Shown here: one piece after another, positions 44,700-56,382 of the stretch
Position numbering within the stretch: the stretch's first letter is position 1
How the letters are laid out: each line of letters starts with the position of its first letter
Assembly (NCBI GenBank): GCA_019009955.1
Contig: CM032233.1
Location: 96,548,501-96,612,500 of the forward strand
DNA length: 64,000 nucleotides
Source of the DNA: Riptortus pedestris
Taxonomy: Eukaryota > Arthropoda > Insecta > Hemiptera > Alydidae
Direction: 5' to 3'
Notes under the pieces: model-generated
The model's database searches: none
What the model was told of the DNA's origin: nothing
What the model saw: the letters and a program-made list of their open reading frames with translations, nothing else
Program-made: the position numbers and the translations under genes

Positions 44700-45189
44700 A
44701 TTTAATTTCAATAATGGCATCACACATAATATATTTGCATGTGAATATCACATAGAGAACGTTCGATGAAAACCATATTTGATATTTAATCAAGGGATAA
44801 GACGATTCATAATATATTGTCATATTGTTAACGTGGGATTTGTGGGAGTGGAAGGGGGGTTAATAAGGGTGAAAACTAAAACAATTAAAAAAAACAAATA
44901 CTCGCAAAAACTCGCTTAATATTCGGCATAGAGAAAAACTATTTAAAACAACATTTATAGAAATTTAAATATGCTGCAAGATTGGTTCTATAAATTTTTT
45001 TATTTTGACTTAGAATGTCCGAGATGTTTTTAATTTTCTTTCCTTTAACCCCCCCCCCCCCTTCTCTTTTTTCCGATTTCAGTTCTTACTGCATTTGACT
45101 TTGAGGTTTCACATAAATCATATAAATATCGAGTTTCGTATGGATCAAAAAAGGATTGCAAGCGTTAAACGCACACACACACACACACC

Positions 45190-45242
<53 letters not shown>

Positions 45243-45358
45243 CTATGTGTGTAGTTTTAAGCAGACCTCACTTTTGTCATCTCAATAGACGTTTGAAGAC
45301 ATTTTTTGAAATACCTTTCCTGAGTACAGTCTCAATAGCTTCAGGGGAAATCTGCTAA
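44700..45358 (+). mobile_element. H1 element with (AC)n tract, 5' end missing
   Basis: Enters at the M/L-type region (ATATTTGCATGTGAATATCA) and has the H1 body (GCAAGATTGGTTCTATAAAT, a C-run at 45050-45061). The usual TA tract is replaced by (AC)n at about 45172-45241. Then come AGCAGACCTCACTTTTGTCA and CTCAATAGCTTCAGGGGAAA, and TCTGCTAA closes it. The first half of the hairpin is deleted. Confidence 0.75.
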
Positions 45359-45933
45359 AACTTGCTTCCATTATTCGCGGAATGGAAAGAACTTTGACTC
45401 ATTATTATCATAATTAAAATTTGACTATACCCAGTAAGGACGAAAACAGTAAACGTAAACGAACCTTATTCAAATCGCAGTCAGTAGCGTTCTAATTTAC
45501 CCAAGTGTGTATACTCTGCTAATAGGCATTGACAATTTCAATCTGGTGCCAAACAATACCATTTGCCATTTGATTGTGTAGCTTCGTGTTGTTTGATTGG
45601 GACCTTGTACCCTTACGAAAGATATGCAAAAATTTGTTCATTGCATGTAACCATTTTGGTTTTCCAAGTACTTATAGAAATGCTATGCATCATAAAGAAA
45701 TTGTCAATATTAATTTGAATAAATTTAGTTCCTTTTTATATTCTGACAAAATAGTTATTGTCAATACCGAATATTGTGCCCTTATTTCCATTGCGTCCTT
45801 TTAAATTGAAGTCAGGCAGAATTTATTTCTATTTGTCTATTATGGTTTTCTTTTTGGAGGTTATTTATAAGAAAGGCAAAATGTTGACACTAAAAATAAT
45901 TTTGAAATGGTTGCTCAGGTTAGCCTTGAGAGT
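45359..45933. other. No gene recognised
   Basis: Frames of 76 and 127 residues (45574-45804, 45758-46141) have no recognisable domain; the second ends inside SINE-A. Confidence 0.4.
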
Positions 45934-46145
45934 TAAGGGGTTGGTCTTAACCTCACTTGGTAAACCTACAGTCGTGAATTCGATTCTCATCTGGGAAACA
46001 GGAATTTATTTAGTGACGAACTCATCAAATAAAATCCTTAGTTATAAACTGGCTAGAGAAATCTGCGAGTGGGTACCACCCATCCCAATTACCCTTAGTA
46101 GCTCAAAGTGGACGTTCATAAATAACATAATTTTGAAATAAAATA
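45934..46145 (+). mobile_element. SINE-A, copy 3
   Basis: TTAACCTCACTTGGTAAACC followed by the B-box-like GAATTCGATTCTCATCTGGG, then AGGAATTTATTTAGTGACGA, ACTCATCAAATAAAATCC, ACCACCCATCCCAATTACCC and a TGGACGTTCATAAATAAC end. Same plan and orientation as copies 1 and 2. Confidence 0.75.
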
Positions 46146-46379
46146 ATATTAATTGTGGAACGATTAGGTTCTCGAAGAGTTAACTATTTTAGATTGTGAC
46201 ATAATTCCAGTAAATGGAAAAGAAGCAGAATATTTAGAGTGATCAAAATTGTATGACATTTCATGTGCAAATGTTTAGACATGCTTGTTACCAGGTCGAT
46301 TTCAGCCATTTTCTACTATATTTTTTAGATTTACAGGAAACGGTTAAATATCGAGTATGGTATTGATCGAAAAAAAATC
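46146..46379. other. No clear feature
   Basis: Weak H1-like words appear (CAGGTCGATTTCAGCCATTT near 46291, AAATATCGAGTATGG), suggesting an older H1 layer under the copy that follows. Confidence 0.35.
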
Positions 46380-46671
46380 CGGTGGTTTAAACGATGAAGT
46401 AACACCATACATACACATTTGCACATAGTTCACATTGGAAAAGTTTATTGAAACCATTTTTGGCATTTAAACTTTGAGCAAATCGATTCGTGATTAGTAT
46501 AGAATGAGGCGGAGTGTAGGTTTACTGAAAGCCGAACACTACTAAGTGCAAATATCTCGGTTAATATAGGAGATAGAGAACAAATGTATAATACAACAAT
46601 TATAGGATATTGAATTTGCAATAAGATTGGTTGGGTATATTTTTCTGACTCAACTCATAATAACGCAGATA

Positions 46672-46801
46672 TTAGCAGATGTCCTTTAAGGGAAATCAGC
46701 TATTGAGGTCGTACTCATGACGCAATTTTCGAAATTTTTCTTCAAATTTCAAATGTCCATCGATGACGATGGGACATGACGAAAATGAAGTGTGTTCAAA
46801 A

Positions 46802-46865
<64 letters not shown>

Positions 46866-47311
46866 ATGTTACTGCTCTAGCGGTCGCAATTTTTGTCTTA
46901 TCGTTACCAAACTTGATATATAATCGTGTTATACAAAAAGAAAAATCAAGTTCGTTAACGGCTGAAATCGGACCAGGGGGAGGGGGGAGAATTTCGAAAA
47001 TTCTTAGTATCTCCGTTATGATGCGTCACATCGAAAAATTGTATAAAATTAATCTTATTGCAAATTTAATGTTCTATAAATGTTGTTATGTACATTTTTT
47101 GATTATTAACAGAGATATTTGCATTTATTAGTTTCCGGTCTTCAGTAAACCCCCACTCCTACTTATCTCATATTAACAATATTCTATTATGTTATGGAGC
47201 ACATTATTTAAAGCTTAAATACAAAATATTGATCTCATTGAACTTTTAATTTTGAGATAAATACAAGTACGTGAGAAATCTGCTTAGTTAACGCACCCCC
47301 TGCGTGACGGA
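46672..47311 (-). mobile_element. H1 element, M-type, full length, nested in H1
   Basis: The 3' terminus TTAGCAGATGTCCTTTAAGG GAAATC, CAGCTATTGAGGTCGTACTC, a TA tract (46805-46862), GCTCTAGCGGTCGCAATTTT, GTTCGTTAACGGCTGAAATC, the M block, and the 5' terminus CGCACCCCCTGCGTGACGGA. It is complete (640 bp), and on both sides the sequence is another H1 in the opposite orientation. Confidence 0.85.
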
Positions 47312-47438
47312 TTTTTTTATCCAAGTCAGATTTCAAGAGCTAATGACCTTGATCTTTAGTTTTACATGAAATGCGTTAACATCGAGTATGGTAATGCACA
47401 AAGAAAACCTATGGCCGTTAGAGCCTTAACAGGCAAAC

Positions 47439-47514
<76 letters not shown>

Positions 47515-47517
<3 letters not shown>

Positions 47518-47954
47518 TCGGTTGACATTATAGACCATTAAAATCATTAACCTCCCCCGAGCGAGACTCAAGAGATTAGTGATCAGAGATTATAAGTAGT
47601 GAGTAATCAACTCGACGTACAACTCCCGTTATTCAAGGAGATTCAGGAATGAGAAGTCTCCAGTAGACTGACGGGCCCCATTCTACCCGAAATTTCCGTG
47701 GAAAGTTCACGATGTCAGCCTGGCTATGAGCGGGATCTTAGAGAGTCATAATCGTTAGTCAACCTAGGAACTGTAAGGCGTTAATACTCTTTATATTCCC
47801 GTTGATCCATAAGCACAGCGACAGTTGCGCGCTCTGTTAACGAACTCGTGTACTAATGTTCTCCCTCGCGGGAGATCTAACCTGTTCCTATTTTTACCTT
47901 CAGCAAGGTAGTGGTAGGAGACCAACGTCTTAAACCGCACGGCAACTGGTGCCC

Positions 47955-47955
<1 letters not shown>
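47515..47955 (-). mobile_element. SINE-E, near full length, with tRNA-like head
   Basis: On the minus strand it starts GGGCACCAGTTGCCGTGCGG and then TTTAAGACGTTGGTCTCC, which resembles the D-arm/A-box region of a leucine/serine-type tRNA. It continues with ATTAGTACACGAGTTCG, ATTATGACTCTCTAAGATCC, GGGGCCCGTCAGTCTACTGG and CTCTGATCACTAATCTCTTG, ending near GTCAACCGAATGTG. A TA tract lies on both sides, so it sits in the microsatellite of the surrounding H1. No B box is clear. Confidence 0.65.
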
Positions 47956-48009
<54 letters not shown>

Positions 48010-48239
48010 TTTTCAACGGATCTCATTTACGTCATCACCTGGTAAGAAAAGATGGGCATTTGCATAACTTTTCCGAAAGTCCCGTCATGATTATAATTTG
48101 AATAGCTCACATAATAAACAGTTTAGTTTGTGTTCGGCCGATTGTTGGAGGATCTATATATTGGTTTAAGGTCGAAAAGTAATTTTTTAACGTGAAGATT
48201 AGAGCCCTTCCTGAGGTTGCAATCTTAATAAAGGGTTTT

Positions 48240-48700
48240 AAGGGGAAGAAGAATTTTATTTATTTACTGACCCTGCCAACAAATTAAGAAGAAAATGGTG
48301 ATTTTTATTTATTTATTACAATATACCGCTCTACTATTGTCAGGTAGGGGGTTCTATATTTCTTGGAACAAACAAGTTACAGTTAAAAATACAAAAAGCC
48401 TTTTTAAGTCTTCTTCATCGTCTATAAGGAGTTCATTTAGGTTCGGTTTAAGGTTCAAAGCTCTTCTTGGAAGATCGTATTTCTTACAATTTATGAGAAG
48501 ATGTGAGACGGTAAGATGGACATTATAACAATCGCAGGTTGGTGGGAATAAGCCCTTCAAATAACTGTGTTAATTTTGTGTGTCCAATTCGGACACGGGC
48601 AAGAACGACCTCCTCTTTTCGGATTTTTCTACTTGCAGTTGGAAGATATTGAACTAATCTTTTCTCTATTGACCTTCACCCATGTTACCTTCAACGAATT
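48240..48700 (-). pseudogene. LINE ORF2 C-terminal relic
   Basis: The minus strand encodes RKEEVVLARVRIGHTKLT and, after a one-base frameshift, PPTCDCYNVHLTVSHLLINC, then KKYDLPRRALNL and a natural C-terminus at LFQEI. The RRxEVVLxRLRIGHTxLT...C-C-H-C pattern is the RNase H-adjacent/zinc-knuckle end of Jockey/CR1-type LINEs. A (TAAA)n-like tail follows at left. The 77-residue plus-strand frame here is an antisense shadow. Confidence 0.85.
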
Positions 48701-49174
48701 TTGAATGTGAGATCACATTTGAACGATATACGTTTGACGCTGGTAAGTGTAGTAGCCGGAGACTGAGAGGGAAATGAAGCATGGGAAATATTAACTGGTA
48801 GCATGGGGGTTGGATGTGTCGCGGAGGCGGATGTCCAAGTACGTGATGCCCTCCGAAGGAATCAGCCGTTTAAACCCATTCCGAGCTGAAATTGTTCTAA
48901 TTGGGGGATCGGCCTCACTTCCCCTTATTATCGAAAGGATAATGACTGTAATGAAGGTATACTGGGGGAACCATTAAGTCATTAGAGTGTATATGTCTGG
49001 GGGCCAGTACGTGCCCACCCCCGCCCCTCACCGATCCGTCTCATCGGCTACCTGCATCAACTTCCATAAACAGTTTCATGCCCATCTTAGACTTAGCCCT
49101 TTCGACATGACTAGTAGACCTACTAGAACTGAATACAGAAGAGCGAAAACCCCTACTCACATTTTTCTAAAAAA
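48701..49174. other. No gene recognised
   Basis: Nothing identifiable; the 81-residue frame 48987-49232 runs into H1. Confidence 0.4.
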
Positions 49175-50050
49175 GTGCGTCACGCAGGGGGTGCATAAAC
49201 TAACAGATTTCCCGCGTGAAGTTTTACAATAGATAAATCTACATACAGGTAACACTTAACACCACCATGAATATTAAGTGAATAAATACAAACGGTAATG
49301 AGAAATCTTTCAGTCAATTTTAATAACCTCCCAACGGAAAGCGTCTGAATTGTAAACAAACAGGTCAGCCAACCTCTGAGAGCTGAACAGATAGAAATAT
49401 TCTTCACCGGAAAGAAAAAGAATTTCTGAAATATATTTACTATCTCTAATACTGTAACTTATAATGAATCAGAATAATTTTTATCTCAATCACTCAAATT
49501 TTAGTAATACACGGTGGGGCGACGAACAGATCGTATTTACACATATCTCTCAAAATAGAAGTTCAATGAAAATAATATTTGGAATGAAGTGGATCATGAT
49601 ATAACATCTTATTATTAATATGACATAAGTAAGACTGGGGGTTTGCTGATGGCTGGAACTGAAAAAGTGATTATCTCGGTTAATATTCAAGATAGAGAAT
49701 AAATGTATATAACAATATTTATAGAACATTTAATTTACAATAAGATCGGTTATATACGATTTTTCATATTGTAACAGAGATATTTCGAATTTTAGAAAAT
49801 CCCCCCTCTCCCACAAGTCCGATTTTAGCCACGAACGAACTTGATCTTTCTTTTTACTAGGAACGATTAAATATTGAATTTGGTAACGATCAAACAAAAA
49901 TTGCGACCGCTAGAGCGTATATATAATTTTCAACTGACCTCATTTTCGTCATCTCCTGGGTAGGATCGATGGACATTTGAAGAGATTTTTCGAAAATCGT
50001 GTCGTGAGTGCGACCTCAATAGCTGATTTCCCTGATGGGAAACCTGCTAA
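49175..50050 (+). mobile_element. H1 element, L-type, full length
   Basis: The 5' terminus GTGCGTCACGCAGGGGGTGC, the complete L block (ATCTACATACAGGTAACACT, AATACAAACGGTAATGAGAA, ACCTCCCAACGGAAAGCGTC), the body, and only two or three TA units (49918-49923). TTTTCGTCATCTCCTGGGTA follows, and the 3' end is GATTTCCCTGATGGGAAACC then TGCTAA. The contracted tract shows that the microsatellite is not required for retention. Confidence 0.85.
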
Positions 50051-50117
50051 AAATAAAACACCTAAATTTAAAAAGGGATTAGTTTTATTATTAATTAACA
50101 CTTTAGATAATACTTAT

Positions 50118-50457
50118 TGTGTCGTGAGTGCGACCTCAATAGCTGTTTTTCCTTAATGGAAATTTGCTAAAAATGCAAATATGTCGGGTACTTAATATTT
50201 ATGAGAGAGACAAACGTATAGAACAATATATAGGAAATTAAGTTAGCCACTGAGTTATGTTATATCTTTGGATCCGACTCTTTAATTAGGGAGATATTTC
50301 GAAATATTGATTTTCCGATGGAATCGATGACTTCCGAATAGTTCTTATTTTCGTCATCTCCTGGTATTATCGATGGACATTTTGAAGAAATGTTTTGAAA
50401 ATCACGTCATGAGCTCAACCTCAATAGCTAATTTCTCTCTCTGGGAAATTTGCTAAA
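50118..50457 (+). mobile_element. Two further H1 3' ends in tandem
   Basis: 50118-50170 is a bare 3' end (GTGTCGTGAGTGCGACCTCA, then TTTTTCCTTAATGGAAATTT and GCTAA). 50171-50457 is a second short derivative: ATGCAAATATGTCGGG is joined to GATATTTCGAAAT, then TTTTCGTCATCTCCTGGTA, ACCTCAATAGCTAATTTC and GGGAAATTTGCTAA. With the copy ending at 50050, three 3' ends point the same way within 410 bp. Confidence 0.75.
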
Positions 50458-51335
50458 ACCCATTTGATTAAAAAAATATTCAGTTCTCCAGTAATTTGGT
50501 TTCCTACTGTAGCGGTCAAATTAAATAAACTCTTCAAATATATCAGACTATAGCTGTCCACAGCGTCGTTGAAAACTATTTTTTTTGTATTTCAAATTTT
50601 ATTGGTTGAGGAAAGTGTATTGTGCTGGAAGGGTATCCCATTTCTGAAGCTGGCACTCCTCAGGAGAAGATGATCAAAGAGATTTTCCTACCCCAGTGGG
50701 GCCAGGTCATCTTTGATGTTGGTACTTTGGCCTAGGGATAGCTGTTTTATCTCTGCCGGAATTTCAGCTATTGATCTCACCTTTAAGAATCTCATCTTAA
50801 AACGCCTTTTGTTATTTCTGAACTCATAAAATGCTTTTTTCTTTTTTTTTTTTTAAACATTTCACTAGATTTCACAGAGAATGGAAACTGCTTATGAATA
50901 ACCAACGAGAATGATTGTGCATCAGGATTCCTCCGTCCTCTATCCGACGTAAAGGAATAAACTTGCTCAAACACCTTCAAAAGTGATTACTTTAAAGCTC
51001 CAGTAGCCCATTTTGTAATCCAGGAGAAGCAAAGACAACTTTTTTATGTGTTCCTGACTCATATTCGAATTTGCAAAATTGGTTTATCAATTAACGAAGG
51101 ACAATCGTCGTATCAACTCAGGACTCGTGTGCAAGTAGTGTTTACACCTTTAGCAAAATTCAAAGCCATATAATGTCATAAAAGTTTTAATGGAAGCCAT
51201 CTCTGAGATTTCATGCAAAAAATTTCACAGTGATTTTAAATTTGACAATTTTGAAATATAAATTAACACAAATTCTTTGTTCCAAAACATATGTCTTGTT
51301 TTGGGCTGCCTTCTGAGAGAAGGCGTATGCCTATC
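50458..51335. other. No gene recognised
   Basis: Unassigned; a T-run at 50842-50853 and no recognisable protein. Confidence 0.4.
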
Positions 51336-51938
51336 TTCAGCAGGTTTCCTATTAGGGAAATCAGCTATTGAGGTTGTGCTAATTGTGATTTTTGAAAAAT
51401 TTCAATCAATGCCCATCGATGAGGGTGCCCAGTATATGATAAAAAGTCAATAAGCAAATATATCATGAAACGTCTCATTCCAAGCTTAAATGCCCAATAT
51501 TGTTGTTAACAGATCTTTACTAGATGAGACACATGCGAAAATGTTTTGTGATGATGTCACCAGTTAAGATTGTATTTCTAGATTCGAAATGTTTATTTGT
51601 TCTAACATGGTATAAGATATCTAATCGTTCCATTCAACAGTACATTCATTATTTCCTGAAATCGGTCCAGGAATGGATGGTAGGAGAATTCAAAATATCT
51701 CCGTTAATAGCAGTCCGATAGAAAAATGTTATTGAACTGGTTAAAATATGGTTGCGCTCTAAAATAGGAATTCTATCCATTTTTCCGTAACTCAGAAGTT
51801 AAACCTTCAGTAAAACCTTTCTTCTGTTCATCGAATTTTCATTTAGAATTGGGGAATATATAGTGAGATGAGATCGGTATTGTGTTATTTCACCAGGTGA
51901 AAAATCTGCTAAGTTTACGCAGCCCCTGCGTGACGGAT
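51336..51938 (-). mobile_element. H1 element, T-type, full length
   Basis: The 3' terminus (AGCAGGTTTCCTATTAGGGA AATC, CAGCTATTGAGGTTGTGC) is joined to a body without microsatellite, with GAAATCGGTCCAGGAATGG and AAATATCTCCGTTAATAGC. The T-type 5' half follows (GGAATATATAGTGAGATGAG, ATCGGTATTGTGTTA). The 5' terminus is GCAGCCCCTGCGTGACGGAT. This shows that T-type is a true H1 subtype with both standard ends. Confidence 0.8.
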
Positions 51939-52085
51939 TTAGTTATGTGAGATACGTACTAACGTCTCGGCTAAACTGGTCAAAATGCAGTATGGGAAGG
52001 CCAAACAGGATTATATAGTTGAAATCTGAAAACCGACCATTTTTGGAATTACAATTACAAGTATTTCCTTTATTTCGTACACGGA
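51939..52085 (+). repeat. Interspersed repeat family G, copy 2
   Basis: AGTTATGTGAGATACGTACT, ACGTCTCGGCTAAACTGGTC AAAATG, TTGAAATCTGAAAACCGACC and TATTTCCTTTATTTCGTACA. This matches 1640-1815 but is better preserved at the start. It begins directly at the 5' terminus of the preceding H1. Confidence 0.55.
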
Positions 52086-53081
52086 TGTAAAAATACAGAA
52101 TGTAATGTAAATAAATGTATTCAATTCGACTGACTATAATGAAAATAACCTCAAATTTTGATCAGATAGAAAGCATTAACTAAGATTTTGTAGACAATGG
52201 ATAGCCTTGATAATGGTTATGAGACGAAAGTTTGATTGCTGAAACAGTTAGTTCTATGAATTGCAGCATAAACTTCAAGAATGAAGTATAACAGACGATT
52301 GCTAACAAGTAATTGAGCCTATTGTTAACGTAACAGGTGGGTGCTCAATTTTAGCACCTGCTGATTACACAGCAATGACATAACTTTGTAATAGGCATAC
52401 AGTACTAGGAAATAATTTCAATTTAATACGCATAAAAAAAAATACAGCGCTACATTACCGGTAAATGTAATTTCCTGTTATGGATAGTAAAGATTGCAAT
52501 CTTTATCGTGGTTAAATGGTGCTCACAGACTCTGTCATAACCCATAATAGACCGGATATTTAACATAGACGAGAAAACTACTAAGAATGCGTTCGTAATT
52601 GCTTTGCGTTGGCAAATGATAGCTAATTTTGGAGCTCAAGATTGGGTGAAACATAAAGAATAATTTGCACCTTATCCTTACTGAGACTGAAAGTATTTAA
52701 GGCAATACAAAAGATCTTAAGATCTCAACTATACACTATACCAATAAGATCTCACCTATAGGAGAAAAAAAGAACTTATGATTTTAAGCCTTAACCAATG
52801 TGTTAATTTGTCAACAGTAGCCAATCTAAAACCAGGTAGGTCTATAACACTAATAATAGCTGAGCTATAATTAGACTGTATTCAGATGAAATAATAAACA
52901 TCAAGAAGCTTCATGGAAAAACGTATAATACTTTCACCTCAGCAGAATTATTTAAAAGATTTGTTTAACACAAGACTAATCTACGATCAGCGCTGGACTG
53001 GCAGCTCTGTGTGCTCTCTGCAAAATGAGCCCCCCCAGCGGAATGTTTGGTACCAATTATAATAAAAACAATTTTATAATT

Positions 53082-53082
<1 letters not shown>
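52086..53082. other. No gene recognised
   Basis: Unassigned AT-rich DNA containing a small imperfect hairpin around AGGTGGGTGCTC/TAGCACCTGC near 52336-52366. Confidence 0.4.

Positions 53083-53143
<61 letters not shown>
53083..53143. repeat. (CA)n(TA)n compound microsatellite
   Basis: About 13 CA units then about 18 TA units, interrupted by the solo LTR; TA resumes at 53730. Confidence 0.9.
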
Positions 53144-53147
<4 letters not shown>

Positions 53148-53729
53148 ACGTTTTATTACAAAACCAGTAATAAAACGTTGTTAAGAGTTCTTTTGGATTG
53201 CAAAATTAAACACACACAAGTTTCACAGTTTATCACTGTAAAATTTATTTCACAATGCACAATACTCTTGATTATTACTACTCACAGTATTACACTGATA
53301 GTGTCACTGTTCTTCAGATTTCACAGTCCAATAATTCACTCACGGTCACTGAAATTCACAAAAGACGGCACTGCACTGTCCTTTACTTCACGGCACTGCA
53401 CTGTCTTAATTATGGCACTACACTGCTACTTACAGTCACGGCACAACACTGTTCTTCTTATAAAAACACTTTACCGCGCTGCAGTAAGTCGCACTGTAGC
53501 ACTGATGTGACCATCAAGACGTCTGACCGTAAACTGACTGTGGGGTACTGTGAGACTTCCTTTTAAATGCTTGTAGAAGTGTCTAGGCATAGAAGGTTCC
53601 AGTTCGAGAAAGGTCTAGAAGTTCCAGGAAGACGGCTATAATTAGATTCGCTCGTTCCACTAGTCTTTGTTCCTCCTTTCACGCGGCTCTCTCTTTGTGT
53701 ATTCACCCACTCATCCAATTCTCGGTACA
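53144..53729 (-). mobile_element. Solo LTR, 586 bp, TSD ATAT, in a TA tract
   Basis: Starts TGTTACG and ends CGGTACA, with ATAT on both sides. It shares GGATTGCAAAATTAAACACA, ACGGCACTGCACTGTC and GTCGCACTGTAGCACTGATG with the copy at 35425. Its right (U3) end differs from that copy, so they belong to related subfamilies. The open frames 53025-53510 and 53255-53566 lie in it by chance. Confidence 0.85.
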
Positions 53730-53794
<65 letters not shown>

Positions 53795-54395
53795 TGGACT
53801 AGTGGGAGAGAGAGGGTTAGAGGGGAGACTTCCGAAAATTCGAAATATCTCCGTTATTATACGTCGGATCGAAAAATTGTATAAAACCAATCTTATTGCA
53901 AATTAAATGTACTATACATATCGTTATTACATTTATTCTCTATCTTGAATATTAACCAGGATATTTGCATTTTTCCGTTTTCAGCCTTCAGCAAACTCCC
54001 ACTTCTTTTCATGTTACATAAACAATACTTTGTTAAATAATAAACCACATTATTCGAAGCTTAAATACCAAATATTTTTTAAAGAGACCGTTATTATCCG
54101 AGATACATGCAAATGTTCTGGTGACCCCCCCCCCCGTCTTAAGTTCTTGGACTTCTACAATTTTATTGATTGGGATACAAATTATTCTGCTTCATTATAA
54201 ACTGCTGTACTAGATATAGTAAATAGTTTTCAATAAAATTAATGTGTTATATTCTGATATATTTCAGTAATTGTTTGTTTTTTCCGGTGAGAAGTTTGGA
54301 GACCTGCTGGTTTAAATTTCAAACGCTTCCCGTCGGGAGGTTATTTTTGTATTTATTCACTTAATGTTGACGGTGCTGTTGTGTTACCAGTATGT
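53730..54395 (-). mobile_element. H1 element, L-type, 3' end lost at the LTR
   Basis: The TA tract (53730-53788) is followed by GAAATTGGACTAGTGGGAGA, AAATATCTCCGTTATTATAC, TATTAACCAGGATATTTGC, a C-run (54126-54136), CTAGATATAGTAAATAGTTT and GTGTTACCAGTATGTAG. It stops just before the 5' terminus and passes directly into Helitron modules. Confidence 0.75.
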
Positions 54396-55570
54396 AGATA
54401 ACAAAAGTTGGTTATTTTGTTATTTAGAGTAACCTTTGTTGTATACACTTTTTTTGGTATAACGTATTATAAACGAGGTATACGCTAAAAACTACAAAGG
54501 GAATCAACCATTTTATTTGGTACCAATGACTCAACAAAACTCCGTATGCGAATTAGCACTAACTCCTACATGATAATAAGCTGTACCATTATTTATAGGG
54601 ACGAGCAGGAGTGGGGGTTGTAAGGGAGGCCTGAAATTAAAAATAGCAATATTTCGTTTCCTATTGGTTTTTCGGCAATTATGCACATAACAAAAGCTGT
54701 TTATTTTGTTATTTAAAGTAACGTTTGTTATATTCACTTTTGTTTTATAACAAGTATAAACGAGATATACACTAAAAAGCAAAGCGGGAGCCGACCGTTT
54801 TATCGGGCTCTAACAATTGAACGGAACAAAGCTCGGTATGTGTGATAGCACTAACTCCTCCATGATAGTAAGCGGTACCAACATTTCTAGGGAGGAGCAG
54901 GAGTGGGGGCTTGTAAGGGAGCCCTGAAATTACAAATAGTGATATTTCGTTTTCTATTGGTTTTCGGCAAATATGTACATGACAAAAGTTATTTATTTTG
55001 TCATTTAGAGTAACTTTTGTTAGTTACTAATACGAGATATACTCTGAAAACTAAAACGGTAGCCGACAATTGTATTTGGCACTAACGAGTGAACGGAACT
55101 TAACAAAACTCGGCCTGTGAATTAGCATTAGTACTTAAACGATTATAAGCTATATTAAATTTTTTAGGTTCAAACGGGAGGGGGGTTATAAGAGAAGCCT
55201 GAAATAAAAATTTGCGATATTACATTTTCTGTTCGGTTTTCAGTCACTGTTGGTCTTTGTACCGTATCAAGGGAAAGGAAGTTTAATTCAAACATAGTTT
55301 GGCGGACAGAATACTTTCTATGATTATGAATTATATATATATATATATATATATATAAAACTACATGCACAGGAGACGGGAAATATAAAAATATTGTGGA
55401 CAGTGAAGCCTTACATAACAAATTATTTTTATTATTATCAAATCCACAGCAACGACGGGTATACATCGGGAAATGTTAAAATATTGTGGAAAGTAAAGGC
55501 TTGCCAAAAAAAATACCGTCATCATTAAACCTGAAATGAATTCCCGAGCGAAGCCGGGTACCTTAGCTAG
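54396..55570 (+). mobile_element. Helitron fragment with canonical 3' end
   Basis: Three modules of about 275-292 bp (ACAAAACTCCGTATGCG at 54534, ACAAAGCTCGGTATGTG near 54826, ACAAAACTCGGCCTGTG near 55101) are followed by a TA tract (55334-55357). A 36-bp direct repeat comes next (GGGAAATATAAAAATATTGT near 55378 and a match near 55470). The 3' end is the hairpin CCCGAGCGAAGCCGGG (55543-55558), then CTAG at 55567-55570 before T. This is the classic Helitron hairpin plus CTRR. No Rep/helicase remains. Confidence 0.8.
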
Positions 55571-56382
55571 TGTATACATAAACGTGTATTACCACTCAAA
55601 TTACAGTACGGGCCTTGTATTTCGAAAACTAAAATAGTCATACGCAGACATATTTTATTACATGCAATATGATTACCCGAAATATTCGCATTGTCTTGTG
55701 AATTTGAATTAGCTTTGAACCAGCTCAAAATGCATTCATTATAATACAAACAAGCTAAGATGGTTCAGTATCGTAGATATTACAACGGGATTGTATTAAT
55801 GAGGATGTGATGAATAAATCAATAGCCCATATATATGCACTTTGAGCTTCCTTATCAATTACATTTGATATTACACGTAATGTAGGCTGGGGGTCGTTGT
55901 GATGGGGTGAGATTCAATCGTAAGCCCCAGCTCTTGGTGGCCCTTGATGTTAAGTCCTTTGCAATTAATCTATGCAGATCAGCCAGCAGAGGCAGCCAAT
56001 TACTAAGTAGGTTATCTCCGTGATGGGCTCAATTTAATGTCATTCCTGGAATCAATATCTAATTGAAGTGCAACTCTCGTTACGTTTGATCATCATGGGC
56101 GAAAATTATTTATCTGGATGTTGAAGTTTAGCTTGAATTAAATTAATTTAACTCTCATGGTTAAGCTACACAACTCTTTATTAATTTTAATTGAGTCGAG
56201 TATGTTAGGGTTTTAGTCTTTATGATTTTTATGTTTCCAAAATGTTTTCATATGGGAAGTTTTTTTTGTTGTATTCAATTGCTACCTCAGGTTAGGTCTT
56301 TAACCTTAGAAAGTATACATAATCAATTTTTAGTTATTTGCTTTAATTACGTGACATATCAATTTGGCAAAATAAAAAAAAA
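55571..56382. other. No gene recognised
   Basis: Unassigned; no recognisable protein or repeat. Confidence 0.4.

Larger units (their letters stand above)
46380..48115 (+). mobile_element. H1 element hosting two insertions
   Basis: Three pieces in order form one plus-oriented H1. Piece 46380-46671 ends at AACGCAGATATT. Piece 47312-47511 resumes at TTTCAAGAGCTAATGACCTT and ends in a TA tract (47440-47511). Piece 47957-48115 starts with a TA tract and carries TCAACGGATCTCATTTACGT, then a worn 3' end. The first gap holds another H1 (46672-47311) and the second a SINE-E inside the TA tract. Confidence 0.7.

Noticed and set aside
53025..53510. 161-residue open frame, the longest in the window
   Set aside because: It runs through a CA/TA microsatellite and into the solo LTR, encoding a tyrosine-isoleucine repeat followed by LTR sequence. 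No domain.
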